Below, piece by piece: positions 25,712-34,600 of a stretch of 64,000 nt of DNA. The position numbers were made by a program, and so were the translations under genes. This DNA comes from Anaerobaca lacustris (GTDB taxonomy: Bacteria; Planctomycetota; Phycisphaerae; Sedimentisphaerales; Anaerobacaceae): NCBI RefSeq assembly GCF_030012215.1, contig NZ_JASCXX010000006.1:62001-126000 (forward strand), written 5' to 3'. Every line of letters starts with the position of its first letter. The first letter of the stretch is position 1. Under the pieces are notes generated by a model. The model did no database searches, was not told the origin of the DNA, and saw nothing but the letters and a program-made list of their open reading frames with translations.

Positions 25712-27571
25712 ATGCAGACACGCCTGTCACTCAGAACCGCGATCCTTCCCCTCCTGGTGTTTCTCTGCGCCCTGGCGGGTGGCTGCGCATCGGCCGCCGA
25801 GCCGTTGGCGACGTTCACGGTCGCGGCAGGTGAGCACACCCGTGTGGACACGCCGGTATCGGCACGGCTGGTCGGGTTGACCGATGTCGCGTCGCTGCGT
25901 CTGGAAGAAGTCAAGGGGTCGCAGCGCATCGCCGTGCCGGCCCAGGTCGAGGCCGGTCCGACGGCGAGGCTGTGGTGGATTCTTAGCGGCACGACGCAGC
26001 CCGGGCAGAGCCGTGTGTTCGAACTGGTTCGAGGCAAACCTGCTGCAGACGGTCTCGTCACAGCGGTCAAAGGCGACAAGGCCCTCGACCTTCAGATGGG
26101 CGGCGCCAACGTCCTGCGCTACAACCACGCCGTTGTCCCGGCCCCGAAGGACATCGGACGGATTCCGGAGGAGCGACGTTCTCTCTACGATCGCAGCGGA
26201 TTCATTCACCCGCTCTGGTCGCCCGCCGGTTCGGTGCTGACCGAGATCCATCCGGCCGACCACATCCACCACATGGGGCTGTGGATGCCGTGGACGCATA
26301 CGCAGTTCGAAGGCAAGATGGTTGATTTCTGGAACGTCGGGGGCGGGACCGGGACCGTTCGCTTCGCGAAGTATCTTTCCACGACGGATGGGCCGGTCTT
26401 CGGCGGGTTCCAGGTCGAGCAGGAGCACGTGGCCCGCAAGACCAGCAAGGGCCAGCAGGTGATCCTCAACGAGGTCTGGGACGTTCGCGCCTACAACGTG
26501 GGCGGGCCGGAGCAGGGCTACTGGCTGATCGATTTCAAATCGACGCAGCGGTGCGTCGCGGATGAACCGCTCATCCAGGACGAATATCGTTACGGCGGGT
26601 TCGGCTTCCGCGCCACCTCAAAGTGGAAGGGCGAAACGGCGGCCTACCTGACCAGCGAAGGCAAAGGTCGCGACGGCCATGCTACCCGCGCCCGCTGGTG
26701 CGACACCTCCGGCAGGATCGACGAGTGGGAGGGCGTCACGTTCTACAGCCATCCGCAGAATTTCGAGCATCCCGAGCCGATGCGGATCTGGCCGGAGCCC
26801 GACAATTACGTCTTCTTCAACTTCTGCCCGTCGCAGGCGGGACCGTGGGAAATGAAACCCGGAGAGGACCACGTCTTCCGTTACCGGATGTACGTGCACC
26901 AGGGCAAGGTCGTGGTGGCCGATGCCGAGCGCATCTGGCAGGACTACGCTCATCCGCCGCAGGTGGACGCGAAGTTCAGCCGGCCGGACAACGCGGTCGT
27001 CCTGTTCGACGGGACCGATCTCTCGAAGTGGCAGCGTGATGGGGGTGGCGACGCCCCGTGGAAGTTGATCGACGGTGCGATGCAGATCGTTCCGGGCAGC
27101 GGCAGCATCGTGACGAAGAAGCCCGTCAGGGACTTCGCGATGCACATCGAGTTCAAGACGCCCAAGCTGCCGCCCGACGTGCGAGACCAGGCGCGCGGCA
27201 ACAGCGGGGTCTACATCCAGAGACGCTATGAGATCCAGATCCTCGATTCGTACGGCCTGGAACCGAAGTTCAACGAATGCGGGTCGATTTACCGCTTCAG
27301 GGCCCCCGACCGCAACGTCTGCAAAGAGCCGGAGCAGTGGCAGAGCTATGACATTCGTTTTCGCGAGGCCCGCTACGACGGCGACACGAAGGTGGCCGAT
27401 GCCCGCATCACGGTCTACCACAACGGCGTCCTGATCCACGACGACGTGGCGATCCCGAACAAGACGGGCGCCGGACGCCCCGAAGGCCCCGAGCCCCTGC
27501 CGATCCTTCTGCAGGACCACGGCAGCGCCGTGAGCTTCCGCAACATCTGGATCGTTCCGCTCGATTCGTAG
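25712..27571 (+). CDS. PmoA-like (DUF6807) protein fused to a 3-keto-disaccharide hydrolase (DUF1080) domain
   Basis: A 619-residue exported protein. The signal contains LAGGC near residue 23, so it may be a lipoprotein. Residues about 110-400 match planctomycete 'PmoA family' proteins (HPLWSPAGSVLTEIHPADHIHHMGLWMPWTHT); despite the name these are not methane monooxygenases. Residues about 425-615 form a DUF1080 domain (VVLFDGTDLSKWQRDGGG, GNSGVYIQRRYEIQILDSYG, NIWIVPLDS), a lectin-like fold linked to hydrolysis or elimination of 3-keto-glycosides. ATG 25712 has AAAGGAG 7 bases upstream. First gene of a four-gene plus-strand cluster. Confidence 0.88.
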   Translation: MQTRLSLRTAILPLLVFLCALAGGCASAAEPLATFTVAAGEHTRVDTPVSARLVGLTDVASLRLEEVKGSQRIAVPAQVEAGPTARLWWILSGTTQPGQSRVFELVRGKPAADGLVTAVKGDKALDLQMGGANVLRYNHAVVPAPKDIGRIPEERRSLYDRSGFIHPLWSPAGSVLTEIHPADHIHHMGLWMPWTHTQFEGKMVDFWNVGGGTGTVRFAKYLSTTDGPVFGGFQVEQEHVARKTSKGQQVILNEVWDVRAYNVGGPEQGYWLIDFKSTQRCVADEPLIQDEYRYGGFGFRATSKWKGETAAYLTSEGKGRDGHATRARWCDTSGRIDEWEGVTFYSHPQNFEHPEPMRIWPEPDNYVFFNFCPSQAGPWEMKPGEDHVFRYRMYVHQGKVVVADAERIWQDYAHPPQVDAKFSRPDNAVVLFDGTDLSKWQRDGGGDAPWKLIDGAMQIVPGSGSIVTKKPVRDFAMHIEFKTPKLPPDVRDQARGNSGVYIQRRYEIQILDSYGLEPKFNECGSIYRFRAPDRNVCKEPEQWQSYDIRFREARYDGDTKVADARITVYHNGVLIHDDVAIPNKTGAGRPEGPEPLPILLQDHGSAVSFRNIWIVPLDS

Positions 27572-27619
27572 GTTGTGTGACGGGGTCGGGAGATCTTGAT
27601 TGTGAACAGGAGCGAATGA

Positions 27620-28564
27620 ATGGTGAAGGGCCGGTTGGTGGCGGTGGCTTTGCTGTGTGCGATGATGAGCGCCGCGCTGTGTGCAGCGCCGGAACCGCCG
27701 GCCTTGCGGAGCCGCAGCGACGTGGAGGCGGTCCTTGCGCGGGCTCCGGTTTCTCTGAAGGCCTCGGCCCATCGTCCACTGCGGATTGTGCTGATCGCCG
27801 ACAAGAAGGACCATGCCGAGCATGAACACGATTACCCGCTGTGGCAGAAACGATGGGCGTTGCTTCTCGGCGGTCCGGCGGCCTCGTCGGAGCAGCAGTT
27901 GAATCTGTACGGCCCGCCCGCCTGTTCCCCGGAGGACCACGTGGGGGCTCCTGGTGTGGAGGTGCTTTGCGTTCAGGGTTGGCCCGGCGACGACGTGCTT
28001 CGATCCGCCGATGTTCTGGTAGCGTTCTGCTATCTCGAATGGGATGCCGAGAGCCGCAAACGGGTAGGGGACTACCTTCGCAGCGGCGGCGGCTTGGTCC
28101 TGCTTCATTCAGCGACGTGGACGAGGCCCGGCCCTTCGGCACAGGTGGCCGATCTTGTGGGAGTTGGCGGTTTCACCCGGTACCGCCACGGTCCGGTCGA
28201 GCTGGAGCTGACCGATTCCGGGCACCCGATCTCTTTGGGCTTGCCCCCGAAGATGTCGTTTCTCGACGAAACGTATTGGCCGCCCACGCCGACGATCGAC
28301 CCGAATCGGGTGACGGTGCTGGCGGTGTGCGCCGAGCGGCAGGGGGGGCCGGAATCTCCGGTCATGGCGCCGCAGCCGATCTTCTGGACGGTTGAGCCGG
28401 GTCGCGGCCGGGTCTTCGGATGCGTGCTTGGGCATTATACGTGGACGTTCGATGATCCCTTCTTCCGCATTCTTATCTTACGAGGGCTGGCCTGGGCGGC
28501 GGGCGAGTCGCCGTTTCGATTCGATTCGCTCGTCCTTCGTGGAGCGCGGGTCACTCGGCCGTGA
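27620..28564 (+). CDS. ThuA-like protein, secreted
   Basis: A 314-residue protein with a signal peptide (about 1-22). IADKKDHAEHEHDYPLWQKRWALLLGG, VAFCYLEWDAESRKRVGDYLRSGGGLVLLHSAT and GHYTWTFDDPFFRILILRGLAWAAGE are the pattern of the ThuA-like family, a glutamine-amidotransferase-like fold found with sugar 3-dehydrogenases. In other bacteria ThuA/ThuB act in 3-keto-trehalose metabolism. The position between a PmoA-DUF1080 protein and a Gfo/Idh oxidoreductase supports a role in 3-keto-sugar processing. Exact reaction unknown. Confidence 0.85.
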   Translation: MVKGRLVAVALLCAMMSAALCAAPEPPALRSRSDVEAVLARAPVSLKASAHRPLRIVLIADKKDHAEHEHDYPLWQKRWALLLGGPAASSEQQLNLYGPPACSPEDHVGAPGVEVLCVQGWPGDDVLRSADVLVAFCYLEWDAESRKRVGDYLRSGGGLVLLHSATWTRPGPSAQVADLVGVGGFTRYRHGPVELELTDSGHPISLGLPPKMSFLDETYWPPTPTIDPNRVTVLAVCAERQGGPESPVMAPQPIFWTVEPGRGRVFGCVLGHYTWTFDDPFFRILILRGLAWAAGESPFRFDSLVLRGARVTRP

Positions 28565-28605
28565 CGTGCTCGCCGACGCCGGCACTGTCTGCAGGAGTTG
28601 TGCCT

Positions 28606-29973
28606 ATGTTACAGAACGGAATGAATCGCCGACGCTTCCTGGGTCGCGCTGCCGGGGCGGTTTCGGCCGGTGTGGCGGTTCCCTGGTTCGTACCTTCTTC
28701 GGCCCTGGGCGGCGCGGGTCGTCCGGCCGCCAGCGAGCGCATTGCGATGGCCTGCATCGGGCTGGGCATCCAGGGCACGGGCAACATGCGGGCCTTCCTG
28801 GGGCAGGGCGATGTTCAGGTGAAGGCCGTCTGTGATGTCAGCGAGAGTCAGCGGCAGAAGGGCAAGGCCCTCGTCGATGGTCACTACGGAAACAAGGATT
28901 GCATTGCCTGTGTGGATTTTCGAGAGGTGTGCTCGCGGCCTGATATCGACGCCGTCTCGCTGGCGACACCCGACCACTGGCACGTTCTGATCGGCCTGGA
29001 GGCGGCCCGGCACGGCAAGCACATGTACTACGAGAAGCCCATCGGGTGGAGTTTTCGCGCGGGCCAGATGCTCCGGGATGCGGTGCATCGGCACGGCGTG
29101 GTCTTCCAGTTCGGCACGCAGCAGCGATCCGACCGGAACTTCCGCTTCGCCTGCGAACTGGTGCGCAACGGTCGGATCGGCGCTCTGCAGACGATCCTGG
29201 TCGGTGTGCCGGGGAGCGTGGCGGTCCCTGAGCTGCCGAGCGAACCGGTGCCGGATGATCTCGATTATCCGATGTGGCTCGGTCCGGCCCGGTGGGCGCC
29301 TTACAGCTTCGAGCGATGCCGACCCTACACGCACCGGCCCGACGAGTCCTGGACGCGGAACTACAGCACGTGGTACCACCTCTCGGACTATTGCATTGGC
29401 TTCATCGGCAACTGGGGCATCCACCACGTGGACATCGCCCAATGGGGCCACGGGACCGAGCACACGGGCCCCGTGGAGGTCGCCGGTCACGGCACGTTCC
29501 CCAGCCAAGGCGCCGCCGATTGCGCCCTGACGTGGCAGGTGGAGAATCGATTCGCCGACGGCGTGACGCTCGTGCACATGGACAACGCCACCAGCGCCAC
29601 GCACCCCGCCCAGATTCCGGGTTTCAGCCAGGGCGTCCTCTTCAAAGGCGCCGAGGGGTGGGTCTTTGTCAATCGCAGCAAGATCGATGCGGACCCGAAA
29701 TCGCTTCTACAATCGGAGATCGGGCCGAGCGAGGTCCGTCTGCACGAGAGCCGCAACCATCATCGTGATTTTCTCGACGCGATCCGCACGGGTAGGGCCC
29801 CCGCGAGCCCGATCGATGTGGCGCTACGCTCCGACACGATCTGCATGCTCGACGATATCGCGATTCGTCTGGGCCGCACGCTCCGCTGGGACCCGGCGAA
29901 AGAGGAAGTCATCGACGATGCCCAGGCCGCCCGCCTGCTGACCCGCCCGATGCGCGGGCCGTGGCACGTGTGA
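28606..29973 (+). CDS. Tat-exported Gfo/Idh/MocA-family oxidoreductase
   Basis: A 455-residue NAD(P)-dependent oxidoreductase. MNRRRFLGRAAGAVSAGVAVPWFV is split around a twin-arginine motif (RRRFLG), so a folded, cofactor-bearing enzyme is exported. The Rossmann segment IAMACIGLGIQGTGN (about 46-60) and the EKPIG motif (about 144-148, with the usual Lys) are present; GNWGIHHVDIAQWG carries the conserved His/Asp pair. Family members oxidise sugars, often at C3. ATG 28606 has AGGAG 8 bases upstream; a GTG at 28561 overlapping the previous stop and an ATG at 28621 are less likely. Confidence 0.92.
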   Translation: MLQNGMNRRRFLGRAAGAVSAGVAVPWFVPSSALGGAGRPAASERIAMACIGLGIQGTGNMRAFLGQGDVQVKAVCDVSESQRQKGKALVDGHYGNKDCIACVDFREVCSRPDIDAVSLATPDHWHVLIGLEAARHGKHMYYEKPIGWSFRAGQMLRDAVHRHGVVFQFGTQQRSDRNFRFACELVRNGRIGALQTILVGVPGSVAVPELPSEPVPDDLDYPMWLGPARWAPYSFERCRPYTHRPDESWTRNYSTWYHLSDYCIGFIGNWGIHHVDIAQWGHGTEHTGPVEVAGHGTFPSQGAADCALTWQVENRFADGVTLVHMDNATSATHPAQIPGFSQGVLFKGAEGWVFVNRSKIDADPKSLLQSEIGPSEVRLHESRNHHRDFLDAIRTGRAPASPIDVALRSDTICMLDDIAIRLGRTLRWDPAKEEVIDDAQAARLLTRPMRGPWHV

Positions 29974-30026
29974 GCGGCGCAGCCGGAAGACTGGAACAGT
30001 ACAAGGAACGAAAGAAGGGACTGGCT

Positions 30027-30983
30027 ATGAAGCATACAGGATACCTGGTTGTCGTGATCGCTTTGTCGCTCGGCGTTCTCAACTCGTCATGCCGTACGGA
30101 AGGTCTTCGGGTGCGGGATCATCAAGGACCGTACTATGATCTGCTCGTCGATGGGACGCGGCTGGTGCGGTACATGCAGGACTACGATCCGAATTCGCCG
30201 CAGAGGCGTTTCGAGACGTACAAGCCGTTCCACCACGTCTACGATGGTCCGCAACGATTGACCAACGGGCCGGACGGCGAGAGCCGGTACGTGGCAGACA
30301 ACATTCAGTACCCGCATCATCGCGGCATCTACATCGGCTGGAACAAGCTGGCGTGCGAGGGCAAGCGATACGACTTCTGGCACATGCCGAACGTGGCCCA
30401 GGTGCACCAGAAGCACGAGCGCATGTCATCGGGTCGCAGGCAGGCCGCGCACACCGCTGTGATTCACTGGAACGACCCGGATGGCGAGCCCGTCCTTGTG
30501 GAGCGGCGGCAGATCACCGTCCGCCGGCTCGACGACCCGGCGATTGTGCTGCTCGATTTCCGCAGCGACCTGACGGCCGTGCGCAGCGACGTGGAACTGG
30601 ACGGCGACCCGGAGCATGCCGGCGTGCAGTACCGTGCACACAACGACGTCGGAGCCGGACCGGAGGCGGGCAAGGCCCAGTACCTGTTCCACGCCGAGGG
30701 GATCGATCCGCGAACCGATAAGGACCTGCCGTGGGTGGCGATGTCGCACGGCCTGGCCGGCCGGCGATACTGGGTTCAGCAGATGAACCATCCGGACAAT
30801 CCCAAGGACACCGTCTACTCGGCCTACCGTGACTACGGGCGGTTCGGCGCGTTCTTCACGGGGACGATCGAAAAAGGCCAGACGCTGACCCTGCGCTACC
30901 GCTTCTGGATCGGCCGGGACCAGGCGCCGTCACGAAACGAATTCGCGACGCAGTATTCGGCCTACGCCGATGGCGCGCGCTGA
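30027..30983 (+). CDS. PmoA-like (DUF6807) lipoprotein
   Basis: A 318-residue lipoprotein (signal to about 21, LNSSC at the lipobox). FHHVYDGPQRLTNGPDGES, YPHHRGIYIGWNKLACEGKRYDFWHM and GPEAGKAQYLFHAEGIDP resemble the PmoA-like domain of the fusion protein at 25712-27571. ATG 30027 has AAGAAGGG upstream; a longer in-frame start at 29961 overlaps the preceding gene and puts 22 charged residues before the signal, so it is rejected. Last gene of the carbohydrate cluster, convergent with the DUF1080 lipoprotein. Confidence 0.86.
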   Translation: MKHTGYLVVVIALSLGVLNSSCRTEGLRVRDHQGPYYDLLVDGTRLVRYMQDYDPNSPQRRFETYKPFHHVYDGPQRLTNGPDGESRYVADNIQYPHHRGIYIGWNKLACEGKRYDFWHMPNVAQVHQKHERMSSGRRQAAHTAVIHWNDPDGEPVLVERRQITVRRLDDPAIVLLDFRSDLTAVRSDVELDGDPEHAGVQYRAHNDVGAGPEAGKAQYLFHAEGIDPRTDKDLPWVAMSHGLAGRRYWVQQMNHPDNPKDTVYSAYRDYGRFGAFFTGTIEKGQTLTLRYRFWIGRDQAPSRNEFATQYSAYADGAR

Positions 30984-31023
30984 GGCCACAGATACGCAAC
31001 AGCCGAACGATGGGACGCGGACG

Positions 31024-31680
31024 TCAGAGTTCTCTGAGCCGGATGTTTCGGTACCAGGCCTCGCTGGGCGGGCCGCCGTGGATCTGGAGCCCGATGATGC
31101 CGGTCTGCGGGATCGTGTCGTCCGGCTCGGTGTAATCGACCGTCTGAAAGCCGTTGACCCAGAGCTGGATCCGCTTGCCTTCGCAGCGAATGACGTAATC
31201 GTTCCAGTCGCCGGCGCGGATCACCTCGGCCATCGTCGCCTGGTCGGGGCCGGCCAGGATCTTGTTGCGCCGTGATTCGTCGTACAGGCACCCCCAGTAC
31301 TTCTGGCCCATGTCGGCCTGGTAGCCGCTGACCTCATAATGGTCGGGCACGCGCTGGCTGCGAATCTGGACACCCGCGTTGGCCTGCTCGCCGAGCAGCT
31401 TGAATTGCAGACGCAATTCGAAATCGTCGTACGACGCCAGCGTGCAGAGGAACTCGTTGTTGGCGATTCTCTCGTGCAACGTCCCGCCGACGACCGCGCC
31501 GTCCTCGATGCGAAAGGCCTCCTGCGAACCTTCCCAGCCCGCAAAGGTCTTCCCGTCGAACAGGGTCACGAAGCCCGGCTCTTTGGTTCCGCTCAGACCG
31601 GTGCAGCCGGCCAGCACCATCAGAGACAGTATCACGGCAACCGTCAGTCCTTTGTCCTTCAGCACAGTTCTCTCCTTCAT
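31024..31680 (-). CDS. DUF1080 (3-keto-disaccharide hydrolase family) lipoprotein
   Basis: A 218-residue lipoprotein with lipobox LMVLAGC. One DUF1080 domain covers the rest: FVTLFDGKTFAGWEGSQ, DFELRLQFKLLGEQANAGVQIRSQR, GCLYDESRRN, IRCEGKRIQLWVNG and GGPPSEAWYRNIRL. The ATG at 31680 overlaps the stop of the FtsK-like gene by four bases (ATGA), but a GTG at 31665 has AAGGAG 6 bases upstream and may be the real start. It is thus the last gene of the secretion-like operon by position, although its function matches the convergent carbohydrate cluster. Confidence 0.88.
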   Translation of the reverse strand: MKERTVLKDKGLTVAVILSLMVLAGCTGLSGTKEPGFVTLFDGKTFAGWEGSQEAFRIEDGAVVGGTLHERIANNEFLCTLASYDDFELRLQFKLLGEQANAGVQIRSQRVPDHYEVSGYQADMGQKYWGCLYDESRRNKILAGPDQATMAEVIRAGDWNDYVIRCEGKRIQLWVNGFQTVDYTEPDDTIPQTGIIGLQIHGGPPSEAWYRNIRLREL

Positions 31681-34600
31681 GAACGGGGTGGGTCGCCGGC
31701 CAGGTGTTTGGCGACATGAGCGAGCCAATCATCGGTCAGCGCCGCGTAGGGGCGGAACTTCTCCAGGCCCCCTTGCTCTTCGCTATAGAGCAGGGCGCGA
31801 TGGAAGCCGAGTTGGTTGGCGATGGGCGAATCGATCAGGGTGCTCGAATCGGAGGCGCTCATCTGGAACAGGATGCGATGGTCGAACTCGCGCAGGGTCT
31901 GGCGGTCGAAGGTCCGCTCGAGCGTGCCGAGCGTGTCGGCCCATGTGACCACGTGGATCCCCACGCCGGGGCCCTCGCGCAGCAGACCGGCGAACTGCAC
32001 CTCCGGACGCGGCGCCGCTTCTTCTTCGCCCATCGAGAAGCCGAAGGCGTCTTCGTTGCGGCGAAGCATGCGATAGCGCTGGAGTCCGTAAACGAGCAGG
32101 ACCACCGTTGCCGCATCATTCTGATCGGCCTGCACCCGCCGGTCCGCTTCCCGACTCAACTCGCCGATGACGCCAGGGACGTCGTTCCAGGCGACAATGC
32201 GGCTGGTGTGCGGCAGGGCCGAGGCCACCCGCTCGAAAGCGCCGGCGTGCGGCGAGTCGGGCGGGCTGCCGTCGAGGATCACGAATTCGAGCGACGAGGG
32301 CGGAAGCTGACTCGCCAGGGCGGCCATCGCGGCCGTCATCAGGTTCATCGCCACCTCATCGCGCTGCCCGACCATCAGAACGTTGCCCCCGCTCTGACGA
32401 CGCAGCGTCACGGCCGTCGGGTCCTTGATGGTGACGGGCGATCCGAGCCAGATCTTCGGGGCCGCAGGTCGTGCGTTCTCACATGACGAGGCGAGCGAGG
32501 ACGCTCGCTCTACGCAGACGGCCAGTTGGCGGTTCTCGCGGATGTCGGCGGCAACGTTGCCCTCGAAGACGATCAGCGGCTCGTGCGGCTGGAAGCCTCG
32601 CGCCGCCACACGGTCGAGGTACGAATCGCGGACCGAATCGCTCAGCCAGGCCACCTGGAACGGGCTGTTCCCCGCGACACTGCCGCCGGCGTCGTTGTAG
32701 ATCGCCTCGCCCGGTCGCGACAGAAGGCGAGCGGCCACGTTCTCGTCGTCCAGGATCAACTGCGAATCGACCTCCGAGCATTGCAGGGCGATTCGCACCG
32801 CCATCTGGCCCATCGTGCTGCGGGCCAGCCCGAACGCGCCGCCAAGCGTCTGCGAGCCGAGCACCACGTGGATGCCGAAGGCGCGGCCCTGGCGCACGAG
32901 CTGTTCCAGCAGGACGATGGCGTCCTGGGCGAGCTTGTCGTCCTCCGAGAAGAACACCTGGAACTCGTCGACGATCAGCACGGTGCGGGGCATGGTCTGG
33001 CCGGTGGCGCTGCGATAGGCGGCGATGTCCTGCACGCCGGCGGCGCGGAACAGGTTGCCCCGGTGGGCCATTTCGGCGTCGAGCCGCTGGAGGATGCTGA
33101 GCCCGAATTCGCGGTCACTTTCGATGGCGACGGCGCGGGCATGCGGCAGGCGGTTCGTGACGTACGTCTTGAATTCGACGCCCTGCTTGAAGTCGATCAG
33201 GTAGAGCTCGACCTGGTCGGGGGCGTACCACAGCGCCAGGTTGGTCACCATGACGTGCAGCAGCGTGGACTTGCCCGAGCCGGTCTTGCCCGCGATCAGT
33301 GCGTGTTGGGCGACCCCGTGGCCGAGGCGGAAGGATTGCAGCCGGGTCGCGCCCGTGCGGCCCAGAGGGACGCGAAGCTCGCGAGAGCTGTCAAGCGACC
33401 AGAGTTGCTCTTCGGTCGGTGCGATCGTCTGGAAGGGTACTTCGACGCGGGCGGAACTGGCCCCGGCCTTGCCGACCGTGTGCATGATGCTCGTCAGCAC
33501 GCTCTCGGAAGGGGGCTTGTCCGGGGTCAGAGGGAACTGCCTGAGGATGGGGTCGCGCCAGACGAATCGGTTCTCGTCGTAGACGAGGTGGATGCCGGCG
33601 GCGCTGATGTCCTCGATGTCGATGCCGCTCGGCAACTCTTGCCGGGCGTCGTAGGCGATCAGTGTGTGAACGCCGCAGCGCGGGCCGCTGTGGACGATGC
33701 TGCTCAGACGCCGGGCCGATTCCTCGTTGAAGTTCACCGGGAAGTCGGCGATGACGAGAAAGCGATAGGGCTCGGCCAATTCGCCCGCCTGCTCGTTGTA
33801 TTGCTCGATCGTCTCGAATTCGTTGCGGAGGTATTTCTGGATCACGTTCTCCATGTGACCTGTGAGGTCTTCCAGTTGCTGTCGGATCTGGGCGGCCTCG
33901 GTCCAGATGCGTCCGCCGACGAGCGATTCGAGGTAGTCACCGGCGTGCATGAAGCCCGCGAAGCTCTCCCCCAGCCCGACCGGGTCGAAGATGGTGAAGC
34001 GGACCCGGCCCGGCCGAAGCGATGTGAACACTCGCACCATGGTCGCACGCAGCGTCTCGATCGCCTCGGCTCGTCCCTCCCGTTGCGATTGGATCAGCAT
34101 CGAACAATGCCTCGGAAACTCCAGGACCGCCGGAATCTCCGCCGGGGCAGCGGTTTCCAGCGTCTCCGCCGCCCGAGCTCGAACCGATGCCGAAAGCGGC
34201 GCCAGATCCAGGCGAAGCTTGCCGAATCGAACGAGGGACGTCGATGTGCCGGAAGGCGTTCGTGATGGATCGAGCAACTGGTTCCAGTCCGTGACATATG
34301 TCCGGTCGAACTCCGAGGCCTTCGCCAGCAGCGCTCGAATGCGGGCCAGGCCCTCGTCCCATCGCTGTTCCAGATGCTGCCGGGAGGTTTCGTATTGGCT
34401 GCGGCATTCCTCCATCTGTCGGTCGTACTGTCGCTGAATCTCTCCCAGCTTCTGCTGGACCTCATGGTCCAGCGCCGACCGCTTCTGCTCGTATTCCTCC
34501 CGGGCCAGGTGCAGCGCCTCGTCGCGCTCTTTCTTGAGTTGGTCCAAGGCCTCTCGGCGGCGTTGTTCGATCTCTTTGAGCGACGTGCTGCGCTGCTTGG

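Noticed and set aside
25712-30983. Particulate methane monooxygenase subunit (PmoA) in a methanotroph
   Set aside because: The 'PmoA family' label on this domain is historical; there are no membrane helices or pmoB/pmoC neighbours, and the context is carbohydrate enzymes.
32526-34265. A 579-residue plus-strand frame opposite the FtsK-like ATPase
   Set aside because: The minus strand encodes Walker A and B and other conserved segments; the plus frame has no recognisable motif.
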